A DNA stretch of 64,000 nucleotides from Cephalotus follicularis. Lineage: Eukaryota; Streptophyta; Magnoliopsida; Oxalidales; Cephalotaceae. Below, in pieces: positions 22,495 through 34,225 of this stretch. The translations under genes were made by a program, and so were the position numbers. The notes beneath the pieces were generated by a model. The model did not search any database, was not told where the DNA came from, and saw only the letters and a list, made by a program, of their open reading frames with translations. Numbering within the stretch: the stretch's first letter is position 1; each line of letters starts with the position of its first letter. The DNA lies in contig BDDD01000713.1 in assembly GCA_001972305.1 (NCBI GenBank), positions 62,001-126,000 of the forward strand, read 5' to 3'.

Positions 22495-23702
22495 TGATTT
22501 TATTTCTGTTAGATATTCGCAACAACTGACGAGCGGTCTAGAGAAGTCTCGATATATATTCTTGAGGTTGTTTTGGTGATCGCATGAGGTACGAATAACT
22601 CTTTCTTTGATACCCTCCTACTGGTTTGTTAAGGAATAAAATTTCAGCTTTATCTTTCGTCATTGTACGGATTCTCTTTGCTTTGGATTTCTCTGTCGGT
22701 TTGTTTAAATAAATTCGGTTTTGTTTTAGTAAATGAAGTATGGATGTCTTTCTTTCTTAGATATCCTTCTGATTTTATTTGAGATAATTTCAGATTCTGT
22801 ATTTGGAATGGATTCCCTTTCCTGGCTATCCTTCTGATTTTATTTGAGATAATTTCAGATTCTGTATTTGGTATGGATTCCCTTTCTTGGTTATCATCGA
22901 TCGGTTTTTGATTGAATAAAACCCGTTTTATTGCCTAATGGATATGTACGGATTTCTCTCGTTTTCTTGGCTATCTGATATTTTGAACTGAAAACAGTTT
23001 TGCTATGCTTCTTCGTTTATGAAATTGATAATGTTTTATGTTTTTGACATGTTTCAAAAATAAAGTTGGTTTGACATTTTTTAAATGATTATGGCTTTAT
23101 GCATATGATATGAAATGATACGATATGTTACGATCACCTCTTTATAGCGAAGTGTAAATGAGTTGATGATTTGGGTTATGAAATGTATGTTATGATACCG
23201 TTGTGAGCGATTTTCCGATATATTTTGTGAAAGCATATTTTATGTGTTTTAAAATTGATTTCGATAAATCGATGTTTTCGCATTGATTGAATACTGAGTA
23301 TTGTACCCACCTATGGGGCGTACCATAGGCATGTTGTAGGCCTGGCACGGGGACATGACACTTCCGTAGCGGTGTGATTAGTCTACGGCGTCTTTGAGTG
23401 TTATGAATAAATCCCATGAAGTGGATTTATGGATCCGCTATGTATGATAGAGGCGTATGAATCGATTCTAGTATATGATATGTGATCAGATGTGTGATCT
23501 GATATGTGATATGTTATGAGAATTGATATGTGTAGTGCCGTACACTTCAATTCTAGTGGGCATGTGGAATTATCTACTCCCTTGCTATATGTGATCAGAT
23601 GTGTGATCTGATATGTGATATGTTATGTGGCTCAGTATGGAACTGATGTTTTGAAAGGTTTGTCATACGTTTTGAAAGTTATGGATTTGATTTTTATGAA
23701 AG

Positions 23703-24548
23703 TTCATATGTGATTTCAAAGAATGTTTAAACTGATATATTGCTTAAGATTTCTGTTTGGAGTTAACTTTGAAATCTTACTGTTTTCAAATTATCGTTTA
23801 TCGTTTACTGCTTTGTTTTGTTCCGTAATCTGTTTGTTTCGTACTATTCAGAAATTGTTTTCTTTTGTTCCGTAAACTGTTCTTTACTGTTTCGTAAAGT
23901 ATTTCGTTTCGTAAAATATTTTGTATCGCATAGTGTTTGTTTCAGATACTGTATTGAGCATGATATTGTTTTGTTTCGGATACTGTTTCATTTTGGTAAA
24001 CTGCTTTGTTTAGGATACAGTTTTGTTTTGTTCTGTTATGATTCGTAACTGATCTGTTATGATTCATAACTGTTCTGTTTTGTTTAGTAACAGTTCTGTT
24101 TTGATTAGTATTTATGTTATTTCGTAATTGATTTGTTTCATAAACTGTTCGTAAACTGTTTTATGATTCTATATCTGTACTGAGGTTTGCTCAGCCGCAT
24201 TTTTGTTTTCCATGCGGCAGGTTTTCAGGGACAACATGGGCAAGTGTGATGAGAAAGTTACCCTATGTCAGAGGATCATCTAAGAGTTTGATCCGATTAT
24301 GTTCTTAGTAGTGCTATGGTCGTGTATAAGCAAATTATCTATACAGTATTGTGATTTTGGTTTATGACAAAGTTTTCTGATTATGTTTGAGATTCAGTTT
24401 ATGTTTCATGATTATACATGTTTTCAGATTTTTAGAACCACCACGTATTGATTAAGATTCAGATCTTTGATATGTTTTTAGTTCAGTTTTGTGTGACACA
24501 CCGATCCCGAATCGGGAGTGATCCCGGTTCCGAATCGGGGGTGTTACA
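23703..24548 (+). repeat. 3' LTR (conserved part) of element D
   Basis: Matches 17798-18643 and ends in the same GGGGTGTTACA, followed by the GACAA duplication. Upstream (22495-23702) the sequence is LTR-like, with repeats of GTGATCAGATGTGTGATCTG at about 23480 and 23588, but does not match the start of the 5' LTR. The true left edge of the 3' LTR may lie far to the left. Confidence 0.8.
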
Positions 24549-27500
24549 GACAAAGTCTAGAAGAAAGTTGCTTAGTTTTAAAGATATTCGTCGAAATGGT
24601 TATCATATTGAAACCACAAATGAAAATTGCAAAGAATATCTTTATATCACTGGTAATGCTTCTGGTCGAAAGCAAATATTAGAGAAACTCCCTGGGCTTT
24701 CTTCTGTGCTATACATTATGAAAATTAGAGCAATTGAATCTCATAATGTTATGGATTCAAAAGTCATATACTTTAAAGGGTTCATGATTTGGCATCAACG
24801 GCTAGGCCACCCAGGTGTGACAATGATGTGTCGAATCATTGAAAGTTCACATGGCCATCCACTTAAAAAGTAGAAAATACTATTGAATAATGAGAACCAT
24901 TGCGTTGCTTGTTCGCAAGGAAAACTCATTATAAGACCATCTACAACAAAAGTAGTTGTAGAATCTCCAAAATTCTTAGAGAGAATTCAAGGAGATATTT
25001 GTGGACCAATTAATCCACCATCTGTACCATTTCGGTATTTCATAGTCTTAATAGATGCATCGACAAGATGGTCGTATGTATGTTTACTTTCAACTCGCAA
25101 TGTTGCATTTGCGAGACTATTGGCTCAATTAAATATATTGCGAGCACAATTTCCAGATCATCCTATAAAGTCTATTCGGCTAGATAATACTACTGAATTT
25201 TGTTCCAAAGCATTTGATGAATATTGTATGACAATATAGGAATTTCCATTGAACATATTGTTCCTCATGTACACACCCAAAATGGGTTAGCCGAATATCT
25301 TATAAAGAGACTTCAATTCATTGCTCATCCTTTATTGATGAGGTCAAAGTTACCCATTTCAGCTTGGGGACATGCGATATTACATGATGTGGCTCTTATA
25401 CGTATAAGACCGACTACATATCATAAATATTCTCCATTTCAACTTGTTCTTGGTCAAGAACCAAACATATCACACTTAAGAGTGTTTGGATGTGCAGTAT
25501 ATGTCCCTATTTCACATCCTCAGCGGAGCAAGATGGGACCACAACGCAGACTTGGCGTTTATGTGGGATTTGATTCTCCATCAATTATAAGGTATCTTGA
25601 GCCATTAACAGGTGACATGTTTACTGCACGTTATGCAGACTGCCACTTTGATGAATTGGTTTTCCCAATGTTAGGCGGAGACAAGATTTTATTGAAAAAT
25701 AAAAATGAAAATTCATGGAAAGCATCAAGATTACATAGTTTTGATCCATGTACAAATGAATGCGAACTATAAGTTCAAAGGATCATTAATTTGCAAATAT
25801 TGTTAATCAAATGCCTGATGCATTTAATGATGCTTAAAAAAGTGGTAAAATCTTATATACCAGCTGTGAATGCTCCAGAAAGAATTGATATATCTAAAAC
25901 TAGTGAAAGCTCAATCGATATATTAAAGTCTAAACCACAGTTGAAACGTGGTAGACCAATTGGGGCTAAAGATATTGTACCACGAAAACGAAAGGCAAAT
26001 AAGGGTGGTGTACAAAACCCTGAAATAGCATTAACACAAGATAATGTATTATTTCTAGAACCCACATTGACTCCAGAGAGAGTAGAAAGCCCTAAAGAGG
26101 CTGTGGGATTTCAAAATCAAGAAGTCTCGATTAATTATGCACATAATGAACAAATATGGAATCGATATGAGATTATAGTTAATGACAAGTTTGCCTATGT
26201 CGTTGCATTGGATATTGCAAATCCTGTTATCGATCCTGAACCACAAAGTGTTGAACAATATCAACAAAGAAATGATTGGCCAAAATGGAAAGATGCAATA
26301 CAAGCAGAGTTGCAATCTTTGTCCAAACGAGAAGTATTTGGACCAATAATTCAAACACCAAATGGTGTAACCCCTGTTGGGTTCAGATAGATATTTGTTC
26401 AAAAACGAAATGAGAAAAATGAAATTGTGAGATACAAAGCAAGGCTTGTAGCTCAAGGGTTCTTACAAAGACCGGGTATTGATTACCAGGAAACATATTC
26501 TCCAGTTATGGATGGAATCACTTTACGATTCCCAATTAGTATGGCTACTTCGAACAGACTTGAAAATCGTCTTATGGACGTAGTAAAATCATACTTATAT
26601 GGATAACTTGATAGTGACATATACATGAGAATTCCTGATGGATTTAAAGTTCCTGAATAGAACAAATCTTGCCACATGTATTCAATTAAGCTACAACGTT
26701 CGTTGTATGGATTGAAACAATCTGATCAAATGTGGTATAATCGACTAAGAGAATTTTTAATCAAAGAAGGGTATACAAATGATCAAATATGTCCATGTAT
26801 TTTTATCAAAAAATCTAATGATGGATTTGCTATTATTGCAGTATATGTGGATGACTTAAATCTTGTAGGTACTTCTGAAAAGCTTACAAAGACTGTGACC
26901 TATTTAAAGGGTGAGTTTGAAATCAAAGATCTTGGAAAAACAAAATTTTGTTTTGATATACAGGTGGAGCACATATCATCTGGGATCTTCATCCATCAAT
27001 CCACATACACTGAAAAGGTTCTTAGTCGATCCAACATGGACAAAGCTTATCCTCTAAGCATTCCAATGGTCGTCTGATCTCTTGATGTCAAGAAGGATCC
27101 ATTTTGTCCTCAAGAAGAAGGAGAAGAAATCCTTGGACCTGAAGTCCCTTATCTTAACGCAATTGGAACACTATTGTATCTTGCAAATTGCACAAGACCT
27201 GATATTACATTTTCCGTTAATTTGCTAGAAAGATATAGCTCTACACCTACAAGAAGACACTGGAATGGGATTAATCACATAATGCGCTATCTGCGTGGAA
27301 GCACTGATATGGGTCTATTTTATCCAAGGGGAACAAAATCAACATTGATTGGATATGCTGATGCGGGATACTTATCTGATCCACATAAAGCAAGATCACA
27401 AACCAGTTATGTCTTTACCTTTTATGACACTGCTATATCATGGCGTTCAACAAAACAGACAATGACAGCAACTTCTTCAAATCATTCAGAGATCATTGCA

Positions 27501-27566
27501 ATTCACGAAGCAAGCCGAGAATGTATATGGTTGAGATCAATGATTCAACATATACAAGAATCGTGA
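24549..27566 (+). pseudogene. pol of copia element C after element D (integrase, RT, RNase H)
   Basis: GAG-pre-integrase/zinc region: HQRLGHP... with CVAC at about 24790-24910, including an in-frame TAG at 24871. Integrase core at 24960-25300: DICGP, SIRLDNTTEF and, after a frameshift near 25235, the NGLAEY segment carrying the third acidic residue. RT from about 26270: LVAQGF, then TAA/TAG stops near 26603 and 26658, then YGLKQ and an intact YVDD (about 26848). RNase H at 27174-27566 has YADAGY and ends after IQHIQES, short of the usual C-terminus. At least six stops and one frameshift; inactive. Confidence 0.88.
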
Positions 27567-28498
27567 AAAATTGAAGAACAAATAAAATATTCAAGGATTT
27601 TTATTGATGGAATTGAAACAATAACAATCTAGGCTTTGTTCTAACCCAAAATCTTAGGAAACTAGCTACAAAACATTAAGAAAATTAAACTAAAAATTGA
27701 AAGAAAGAAGAAGGAGAAAATCGGCTGCTGTCTTGTGTTCTTCGCTTTTCTCTACTGCCTCTTTACATTATATATATACTGCCCACAACCCTAAAGCAAT
27801 AAAAATTGTCTACTTTGCAAATTGATCAAAAGCCGACAATGAAATATTTTTTTCCTTTTCTCTTCGGCGCATGTGCTGATTTGTTTGCAGGATGGGCTTG
27901 GGAGCTGACGACACGTGCAGGCTGCTGAAGACGTGGTTGCATGGACTGTTGGCGTTGAAGTGGACATTTCATGGGCATGATGTGCATTGGACGACACGTG
28001 GCGATGACTGATTGGCTGGAGATGTATGGGTGATGGCTCATGGAGGCAAGGCTGAAGACTTGATGCATGGAGGCGTGATTCATGCATGTTGCTTGGCGTC
28101 AAAATTTTGAGTTTAGAATCGATGCCACAATGGTAATAAACAATGAAGGCATAATTGTCTCCAAAATTAGTTTTTCAACTGTATCTCTTCATCTGGACTC
28201 CGGAATGGGTCGGCCCAAGAACAAAAAGTGCTTCAAATAATTTTATGAACAAAATGAGCCCAATATTCAATATCTTCTGAGCCTTAAATTTTGACTTCTC
28301 TCGCTTAAGTGGGTGTACTTTTGAACCGGTTTTTGACTTCAAACCACTTTAACTCGAAAAGTAGCGTTTTATCTCCATTTTCTCTTATTCTGCAATAATA
28401 GACATGATACCTGAAAATCAAATAAATACAACCACAGTAGTCTATTCCAAGCATAAAAATATAACAATTAACTCATTAAAAACCACACATTTTTATGC
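27564..28498 (-). mobile_element. Unidentified promoter-bearing insert in the 3' part of element C
   Basis: RNase H coding stops abruptly at about 27563 and copia 3' non-coding sequence resumes by about 28498. Read on the minus strand the insert has a TATA box (TATATATAAT at about 27769-27778), a leader-like CTTCTTCTTTC run and an end in ...CAATTTTTCA (27564). This is how the U3-R-U5 of an LTR would look, so a solo LTR is the best guess. The right boundary and target duplication are not resolved; AGAATCG occurs at both 27557-27563 and about 28115-28121 and could be one. Confidence 0.35.
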
Positions 28499-28613
28499 TA
28501 AACAGGAGACTGTACTCTTTTTCCTTCGCAAAGGTTTTTATCCTAATGGGTTTTTCCTAGCAAGGTTTTAACGAGACATTCACATCAATGTGGAATAGAA
28601 ATTCAAGGGGGAT

Positions 28614-28831
28614 TATTGTAAAATTAGTAAAAAATTAGGCAAAATTAGGTATGAATTACTATTATAACAACCATAATTACTATTTCAACAATCCCCTAAA
28701 CTTCTATAAATAGGAATGTAATGTTAAGAAGAAATTAATGAATTCATAATAAGAAAATATATTACTTTCTCTCTCAATCTCTCTTTGTAGTATAATCTTC
28801 AGTTGTTAGTTAATCCGACAAGTTTATAACA
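28614..28831 (+). repeat. 3' LTR of copia element C
   Basis: 218 bp, preceded by the polypurine tract CAAGGGGGAT (28604-28613) and followed by ATCTC. Same length as the 5' copy. Confidence 0.88.
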
Positions 28832-29666
28832 ATCTCTGCATTTTTAAACTAATTGCATATTTCTAAACCATTCATAAAATATGTAACGCCCCAAATCCGA
28901 GTTTACCATATGCTCAAAGCGAGCCTCAAGGAATCGAGGTGCGTTACGAGGGGGTGTGACTATTAAATCATTCAATCATTTCTAAACTATGTCATATTTG
29001 AAGCTACATAATCTAAAATATACATACATTTTTAAATTTTAACTTACATTTGATATTACCATATGTCACAGGAAATCATTTCTTAACATCGTCACGCTTA
29101 ATCGTAAGCGGTTATGTTACAATTTACAGCGGAAAAATATTAACGTAACAAAATCAATTTATACAACACATTATATTATAATACAAATTCCCTCTAAAAC
29201 TCCTTTCTTAAGTTCCTTTAAAGCTTGAAACTTTTCTACGGTCAGGCATCTCCTAAAATTTTACAAAAAAACATTGAAAAGAGTGAGCTCAAATTAGCTC
29301 AGTAAGTATATTCGTAATAAAACATTGTTCAAACATATTTTTCTGGTAATATTTATAAAACCAGCATTTTCATAAAACACATCATCACATTCCTTTTCTG
29401 TTCATATCTCATGAATCAGAACTTTTCATAAATAACTGAGGGGTTGTATAAATTTAAATAACCCAATTGAACCAGTCACCGGGGCATTGTGCACTTCCCC
29501 GATCACCAACTTAAATCACATGCATGTCCGCGAACACTCTCCACTCATAACATTAATCTTTTACTAGATTAATCCTCCCTGGATCGCAATCCAGTAGTTG
29601 TTCATCTCATTCATTTCATTTTCACCTTTCATAAATCATTTTCTTAAATACTTTGAGTGATCAACT

Positions 29667-29765
29667 CAAAGCATTCATAAAATAAATTCGTACAACATTT
29701 GTAAAACAAAATTTATCAAAGCATTCATAAAATAAATTCGTACAACATTTGTAAAACAAAATTTA
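29667..29765. repeat. Perfect 50-bp direct duplication in solo LTR E1
   Basis: Two adjacent copies beginning CAAAGCATTCATAAAATAAA (29667 and 29717), identical through about 49 bases. Confidence 0.9.
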
Positions 29766-30290
29766 CATATAACAACGTAAAACTGTAAAATCATAACTTT
29801 CATGACAAAAAATAAACAACGTAAAATAGTAAAATTAGCTCAATAACTTCAAATGATAAAATCATAACTTCCGTAATAGTAGAATATAATTATATAAAAA
29901 TTGGCAGAGCTTCGAAATACATAAAGTATGATAAAAATTAACGTATTAACATTTAAAGTAAATATCTCAACGAATTTAGAAAGCTAAAACTCGTAAATAA
30001 AGTTAATGTAAATATTTTAACGAATTCGTAAATTTTAACTGGTAAATAAAACAATAACAAAATATCAGAAAATACAATATTTAAAAAAATAAAATACTTT
30101 GACAAAAATAAGATTTTTCCTTACTAAGAAAATAGGAATCCTTACCTTGCTTTAATTTCCTTCCCTTCTTTTCTACACTAAAGTAATTTAACAGAACTTC
30201 CTCTCTCTTTTCTCCTCTTTCTCTCTCTCTTCTCTTTCTCTCCTCTTTTTCTACTGCTCTTCTTGCTGTAAATCTGCCGAAGTTACCTCC

Positions 30291-30300
30291 CTATTTATAG
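30291..30300 (-). promoter_or_regulatory. TATA box of solo LTR E1
   Basis: CTATAAATAG on the minus strand, with a pyrimidine-rich leader on its downstream side (30190-30260 in plus coordinates). It is enclosed by the perfect inverted repeat CTCCCTA...TAGGGAG (30287-30304). Confidence 0.6.
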
Positions 30301-31021
30301 GGAGAGTCTTCAGCCGCCCAACGTCATTCTTCTCCGTTAAAAAAACGACATATGGCAATTTTTACTGAAGGCGGTGAAAATTTTTACCGCCTTCCACCCG
30401 TTGCTTGCCACGCGTCCGTTTTTAATATTATTAACGCGCTAAATGGCAAAAGACGCCAGCATTTTCGAGGAATATTCCTAAAGCGTTGGAGGTTAAGCGC
30501 TAAGTGTCGCCACTTTAGCCTAAAGCGCTGCCACTTAGACCACGAAGTCGCCGGTTAGACGCATTAACAAAGAAAATGGGCTTTAACTGTCGACAAAAAC
30601 GTTTAAAAGCGTCGGCGTTTTTAGGCTAAAATGTTTATCTTGAAATTAGTCGACACTTGAGGAATTTCACCGCATAATTAAGGCAAACTGTCGACTCTTT
30701 AAAATAGGCAGTCGACGCTTTATAAACTGTCGACGCTTATTCTTGGCAGTCGACGCTTTCAATGTTCCAAGATGCGCAGTTCAACAAATTTCCAGTCCAA
30801 AACAAATAGCCATATAAAATTTTCTTCCGGGGGCGCTGCCCCCGAGCCCTTTCCCGCTGTCCGAGCAGCGGGACCCCCCGTCCACTCATCGGGGAGCGGA
30901 ACCCCCGAACCCCCCGAGCGTTAGGGTTATATTACGGGCCCCATAAAATATTTTCCAATCTTAACAATGGCAATCATATATCCATATAACTTTCACAAAA
31001 TTTTCCAGTCCTTACAAAATA

Positions 31022-31257
31022 AGTTATTATTTTGCTATAAATAAAAAAAATGATAAAACGGTTAACTTTTTTAAGAATTGATAAAATAGGTAAAAAATAT
31101 TCAATTGAATTAAAAATTGGCATGTAAGATCCATATAATTAAAGCATATAATAAAATTGTTATCTTTATGAAATATTATTTGTAAGTCCTCTAATTAAAC
31201 TAATATATATGAAAGTTATGTTCTATATCAAGAATAGTCATTTTTTCATTATATATA
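31022..31257. other. Short AT-rich spacer between solo LTR E1 and element F
   Basis: About 235 bases of very AT-rich DNA with no feature. It is probably the original target DNA for both neighbours. Confidence 0.5.
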
Positions 31258-34114
31258 TGTAATGCCCGGTATTTTCCTGAATGTAATATTTCGATTTATG
31301 ATGTAATCTTAAACTTGAATTAATGAGAAGGTTGAGATTTTGAACTCAAAAGATGCTTACAAACCCTAATTATGGTTTTGGAAATGGAATGTGTGTGTCA
31401 AGTAACAATCAAAATCCATTTTAGAGGTTATGATCACTAACTACATTTGATCCACTTACTACCTTCATTTCAATTCCAAAATTGTTAATTCTAATCCATT
31501 AACAGTAGATAATTAACATTCCTAGTCACATTTTATTAACATAACAACAAGAATTTGGATCAAAGAACTTACCAAGATTTTAAGCTCCAAAAGTCCCTTC
31601 TTTGAGCTTCCTAATCCTCCAATTCAAGCTCCAATGAATCCTTAGCAATCCCTCACTTCTCTTCTGTGTTTCTAACACTCCTAACATTACTTATCAGCTG
31701 ATATAACTCTCAACTCGTCAGATTTGTCACCTACTCTCATGCACTCACAATTCTTTTCTTTCTTTACTCCAACACATACATCACTCACTCCACTTTTCAT
31801 TAATTTAATCAATTGTAGTTGTTAGATCTGCAGAGAACATGCAAAACATTCCCCTTTTGCATGTTCTGGCAGGTGGGGAGACACAAGTGCCTTCATCCCA
31901 TCTGTCCATCTTGTCTTAGCACATGCTAGGCAATCTGTCCAGAGCATACCAGTCGACTGGATTTGGTGGCCAGTCGACTGCCTTCCTCACGTGGCAGACA
32001 GTCGGCTGTTGCCTTGTGGCAGTCGGCTGTCAGGCCTAAATTAGGGTTCCTAATCATTGATACACCCCCAATTGTGCACTCAATCATCTCTAAACCATTA
32101 CCAATCATAAAAAAATTAATGAAATTGGACAAATAACTCTAATAAAATGCATATTTAATTTAAATTTTAAATCAAATGCAATAATTAAAGTTGTGGTCAT
32201 TACAGTGTGTGTCAAAAGCTTGAAACGACGCTGTTTTGGGATAAAGACATCGACGTCTTTATAAAGACGTCGATGCCTATGGGAACCGAGGTACACGTAA
32301 ATGCATAGGCATGCACGTCGACATTGAGAGAAGGCATCGACACCTTCTTACAAAAAGGGAAAAGACATCGACGTCTGAGGAAAGACGTCGACGCCTTTGT
32401 AAAGAACGTCTGTCACGTTTTTTCACTGACAGAGTAACATGCAATGGGATCTTTGGGGGCTTTACCAGACGCCTTTACAAGTGCATTGTGACGTGTTGAT
32501 CATGCTGGTGTGTTGCCAGGAATGAACAAAACATGCCCATCACATGGAACATGCAAGGAATATACCATCCTCACATGCAACCTACAAAAGAAAGAAGGTT
32601 AAAGAAAACAAAAGGAAAGTGTAGAATCTGGAAAGTGGGAGAGAGCACGAGAGTGCCCATTAAATGCAAGGAGAAGAATGTTAGGGGGGAGCAACCTTCC
32701 CACTTCTCTCTCTCGTTTAAAACACCAAAGAAAGTAAAAGAAAGAAAACAGTGAGTGTGAGTGCCACCATTGTTGAGCTTGGATGGAGCTAGAGATTAGA
32801 GCTTGTGGGTAGCAGTTGCTGAGGGAACCTTGGAGCTGCTGGTGGCCAGAACTTGGGAACTCAAAGAGGTGGACTTTCCAGTTCCTAACTTGGAACGATA
32901 CGGTAGGGGAAAGTGATAGATTTATACATGCATTTTGGGTTTTAAGTTAATGGATAACATGAGGAATTGCATGTTAATGGTTGAATTGTGATTCTGGACT
33001 TGTTGTGGTGTCACTGTGATACACTGAGTTAATCATGCATGTATGATTACATGAATATGTGAGTTGGTTGTGTAAAAGAATGGATTTAAAAATGGCTTGG
33101 TGTGTTAAAACTGTGGAAAAAGACGTTCTGGGTTGTAAAGACATCGACGTCTATGTAAAGACGTCGATGCCTTCGTGTGAAAACGTGAAAGACCTCGATG
33201 TTTTTGTAAAGACATCGATGCCTTTTCTGGGCTTTACATAACTAACGTTATGCCTTCGTGTGTGGATGTGAAAGACATCGATGTCATTTTGAAGACATCG
33301 ACGCCTTTTCTGGGAAATCGTAGAACTGTAATGTTCGTCTCAGATGGCCATTTAGCCACTTGGAATCACCTGTTTGGTTTCGAATTTATGTTCTGGTTAT
33401 ATTCATTGTTAACCAGTAGCATGCCTTACACGTTGAGAGAGTGAGATTCGTTTACGTGAAGGATTAAAATGCCGGATTCTACCCTCCAGAATCAAGACTC
33501 GCGAACTGATACTCTCTGGTATGATAAAGACATCGACGTCTTTGTAAAGACATCGACGTCTTTGTAAAGACATCGACGTCTTTGGTCCAAAAATGCCTGG
33601 GAATATTTGTACATGGGATCGACGCCTTAGTGTGAAGACATCGACGCCTTAAGGATTGACATCAACGCCTTTTCCTCTGGATCAGTAGAATTTCACCCGA
33701 ATGGGACCCGCTAGACCCGAAACGACTCTAGGAACGAACCTAGACGCATTTCGAGCATATGTTGCATTTTTACTGTGATTTGCATTATGGTTGTTTCCTA
33801 AAAGTCTTGACCATTTTGAAAAGCCTGTATGATTGTAATAATCATTTTGTACGAAAATGTATATTTGTCAACATATGAATTTATATATTTTCGAAATGAT
33901 TGGGGAAGTATTTCCAATGACGGAGAAATGTTTTAAAGGGTTGGGCATCACGTAGTATGGGATGCGTGATGCGTATTTAAATTCGGCTCATTTATGTTGT
34001 TGCTTCCGCTATCGATGGTTTTTATTTATTGGTAATTTTGCATGAGCTGGATTATCTTGTGTTGATTGCCTTACCACTTTATGTGTTGTGGAAACGGGGG
34101 GAGGGGGGGTGACA
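31258..34114 (+). repeat. 5' LTR of element F
   Basis: Begins TGTAATGCCCGG and ends GGGGGGTGACA just before the PBS. Without the insert at 31396-32204 it is about 2,050 bp. It carries two clusters of GACATCGACGTC/GACGTCGACGCC motifs (32225-32410 and 33120-33665). Its ends match the 3' LTR, but the block 33085-33955 does not. Confidence 0.88.
31396..32204 (-). repeat. 809-bp LTR fragment inserted in the 5' LTR of F
   Basis: Absent from the 3' LTR of F, where GGAATGTGTGTGTCAAAAG is uninterrupted. It is flanked by GTGTG on both sides (31391-31395, 32205-32209) and runs TGTCA...ATTACA, so it has LTR-like termini. Its minus strand aligns with the first part of the LTR at 54669-57395, including the block with CACCTGCCAGAACATGC and the CAGTCGACTG cluster (31940-32035). 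About 1.9 kb of that LTR is missing at the left side. It is a truncated or internally deleted solo LTR. Confidence 0.8.
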
Positions 34115-34116
34115 AC

Positions 34117-34130
34117 GCGGTATCAGAGCA
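34117..34130 (+). other. Primer-binding site of element F
   Basis: GCGGTATCAGAGCA three bases after the LTR end; one base differs from the common TGGTATCAGAGC. Confidence 0.85.
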
Positions 34131-34225
34131 TATTCCATATATGCTTAGTTAGGATACTTTCCTTGGCAATCAATAAATTGTTTTCCTAAAGTCGTGACTA
34201 ACCATCGTCCTTCTTATAGGAACAA

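Larger units (their letters stand above)
17526..24548 (+). mobile_element. Element D: non-autonomous LTR element (LARD-like)
   Basis: About 7.0 kb, beginning TGTAATATCCC and ending GGGGTGTTACA, flanked by the 5-bp duplication GACAA (17521-17525 and 24549-24553). A PBS follows the 5' LTR (TGGTATCAGAG, 18648-18658). The inside has no protease, RT, RNase H or integrase. It holds a 30-codon gag-like start, a 30-bp tandem array, a perfect 1,138-bp tandem duplication and LTR-like AT-rich sequence. Only the last ~846 bp of the 5' LTR is repeated at the 3' end. It must have been mobilised by proteins of a gypsy relative. Confidence 0.85.
15132..28836 (+). mobile_element. Element C: old Ty1/copia element with nested insertions
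   Basis: A copia element with short (218 bp) LTRs at 15137-15354 and 28614-28831, flanked by the 5-bp target duplication ATCTC (15132-15136 and 28832-28836). Its gag is 16133-17200 and the protease start 17317-17527. The rest of pol follows the nested element D (24549-27566). A further insert replaces or splits the end of RNase H. Hand alignment of its two LTRs shows roughly 20 differences in 218 bases, so it is old compared with D, whose LTR copies differ little. Plant copia order gag-PR-IN-RT-RH is preserved. Confidence 0.92.
28882..31016 (-). repeat. Solo LTR E1 (gypsy-type)
   Basis: 2,135 bp with TGTAAC at the left and a CTTACA end at the right, flanked by the 5-bp duplication AAATA (28877-28881 and 31017-31021). 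No internal region or second LTR is present, so it is a solo LTR left by LTR-LTR recombination. The same family is found in plus orientation from 61954. Shared blocks are the GC-rich hairpin region (30822-30930), the GGATCGCAATCCAGTAG segment and the block around GGGGCATTGTGCACTTCCCC. A TATA box lies at 30291-30300 on the minus strand. GTCGAC motifs cluster at 30590-30770, upstream of it. A perfect 50-bp duplication occurs at 29667-29765. Confidence 0.9.

Noticed and set aside
27791-28102. His/Ser-rich 103- and 85-residue overlapping frames
   Set aside because: Overlapping frames of biased composition within an insert that looks like LTR U3; no recognisable domain.
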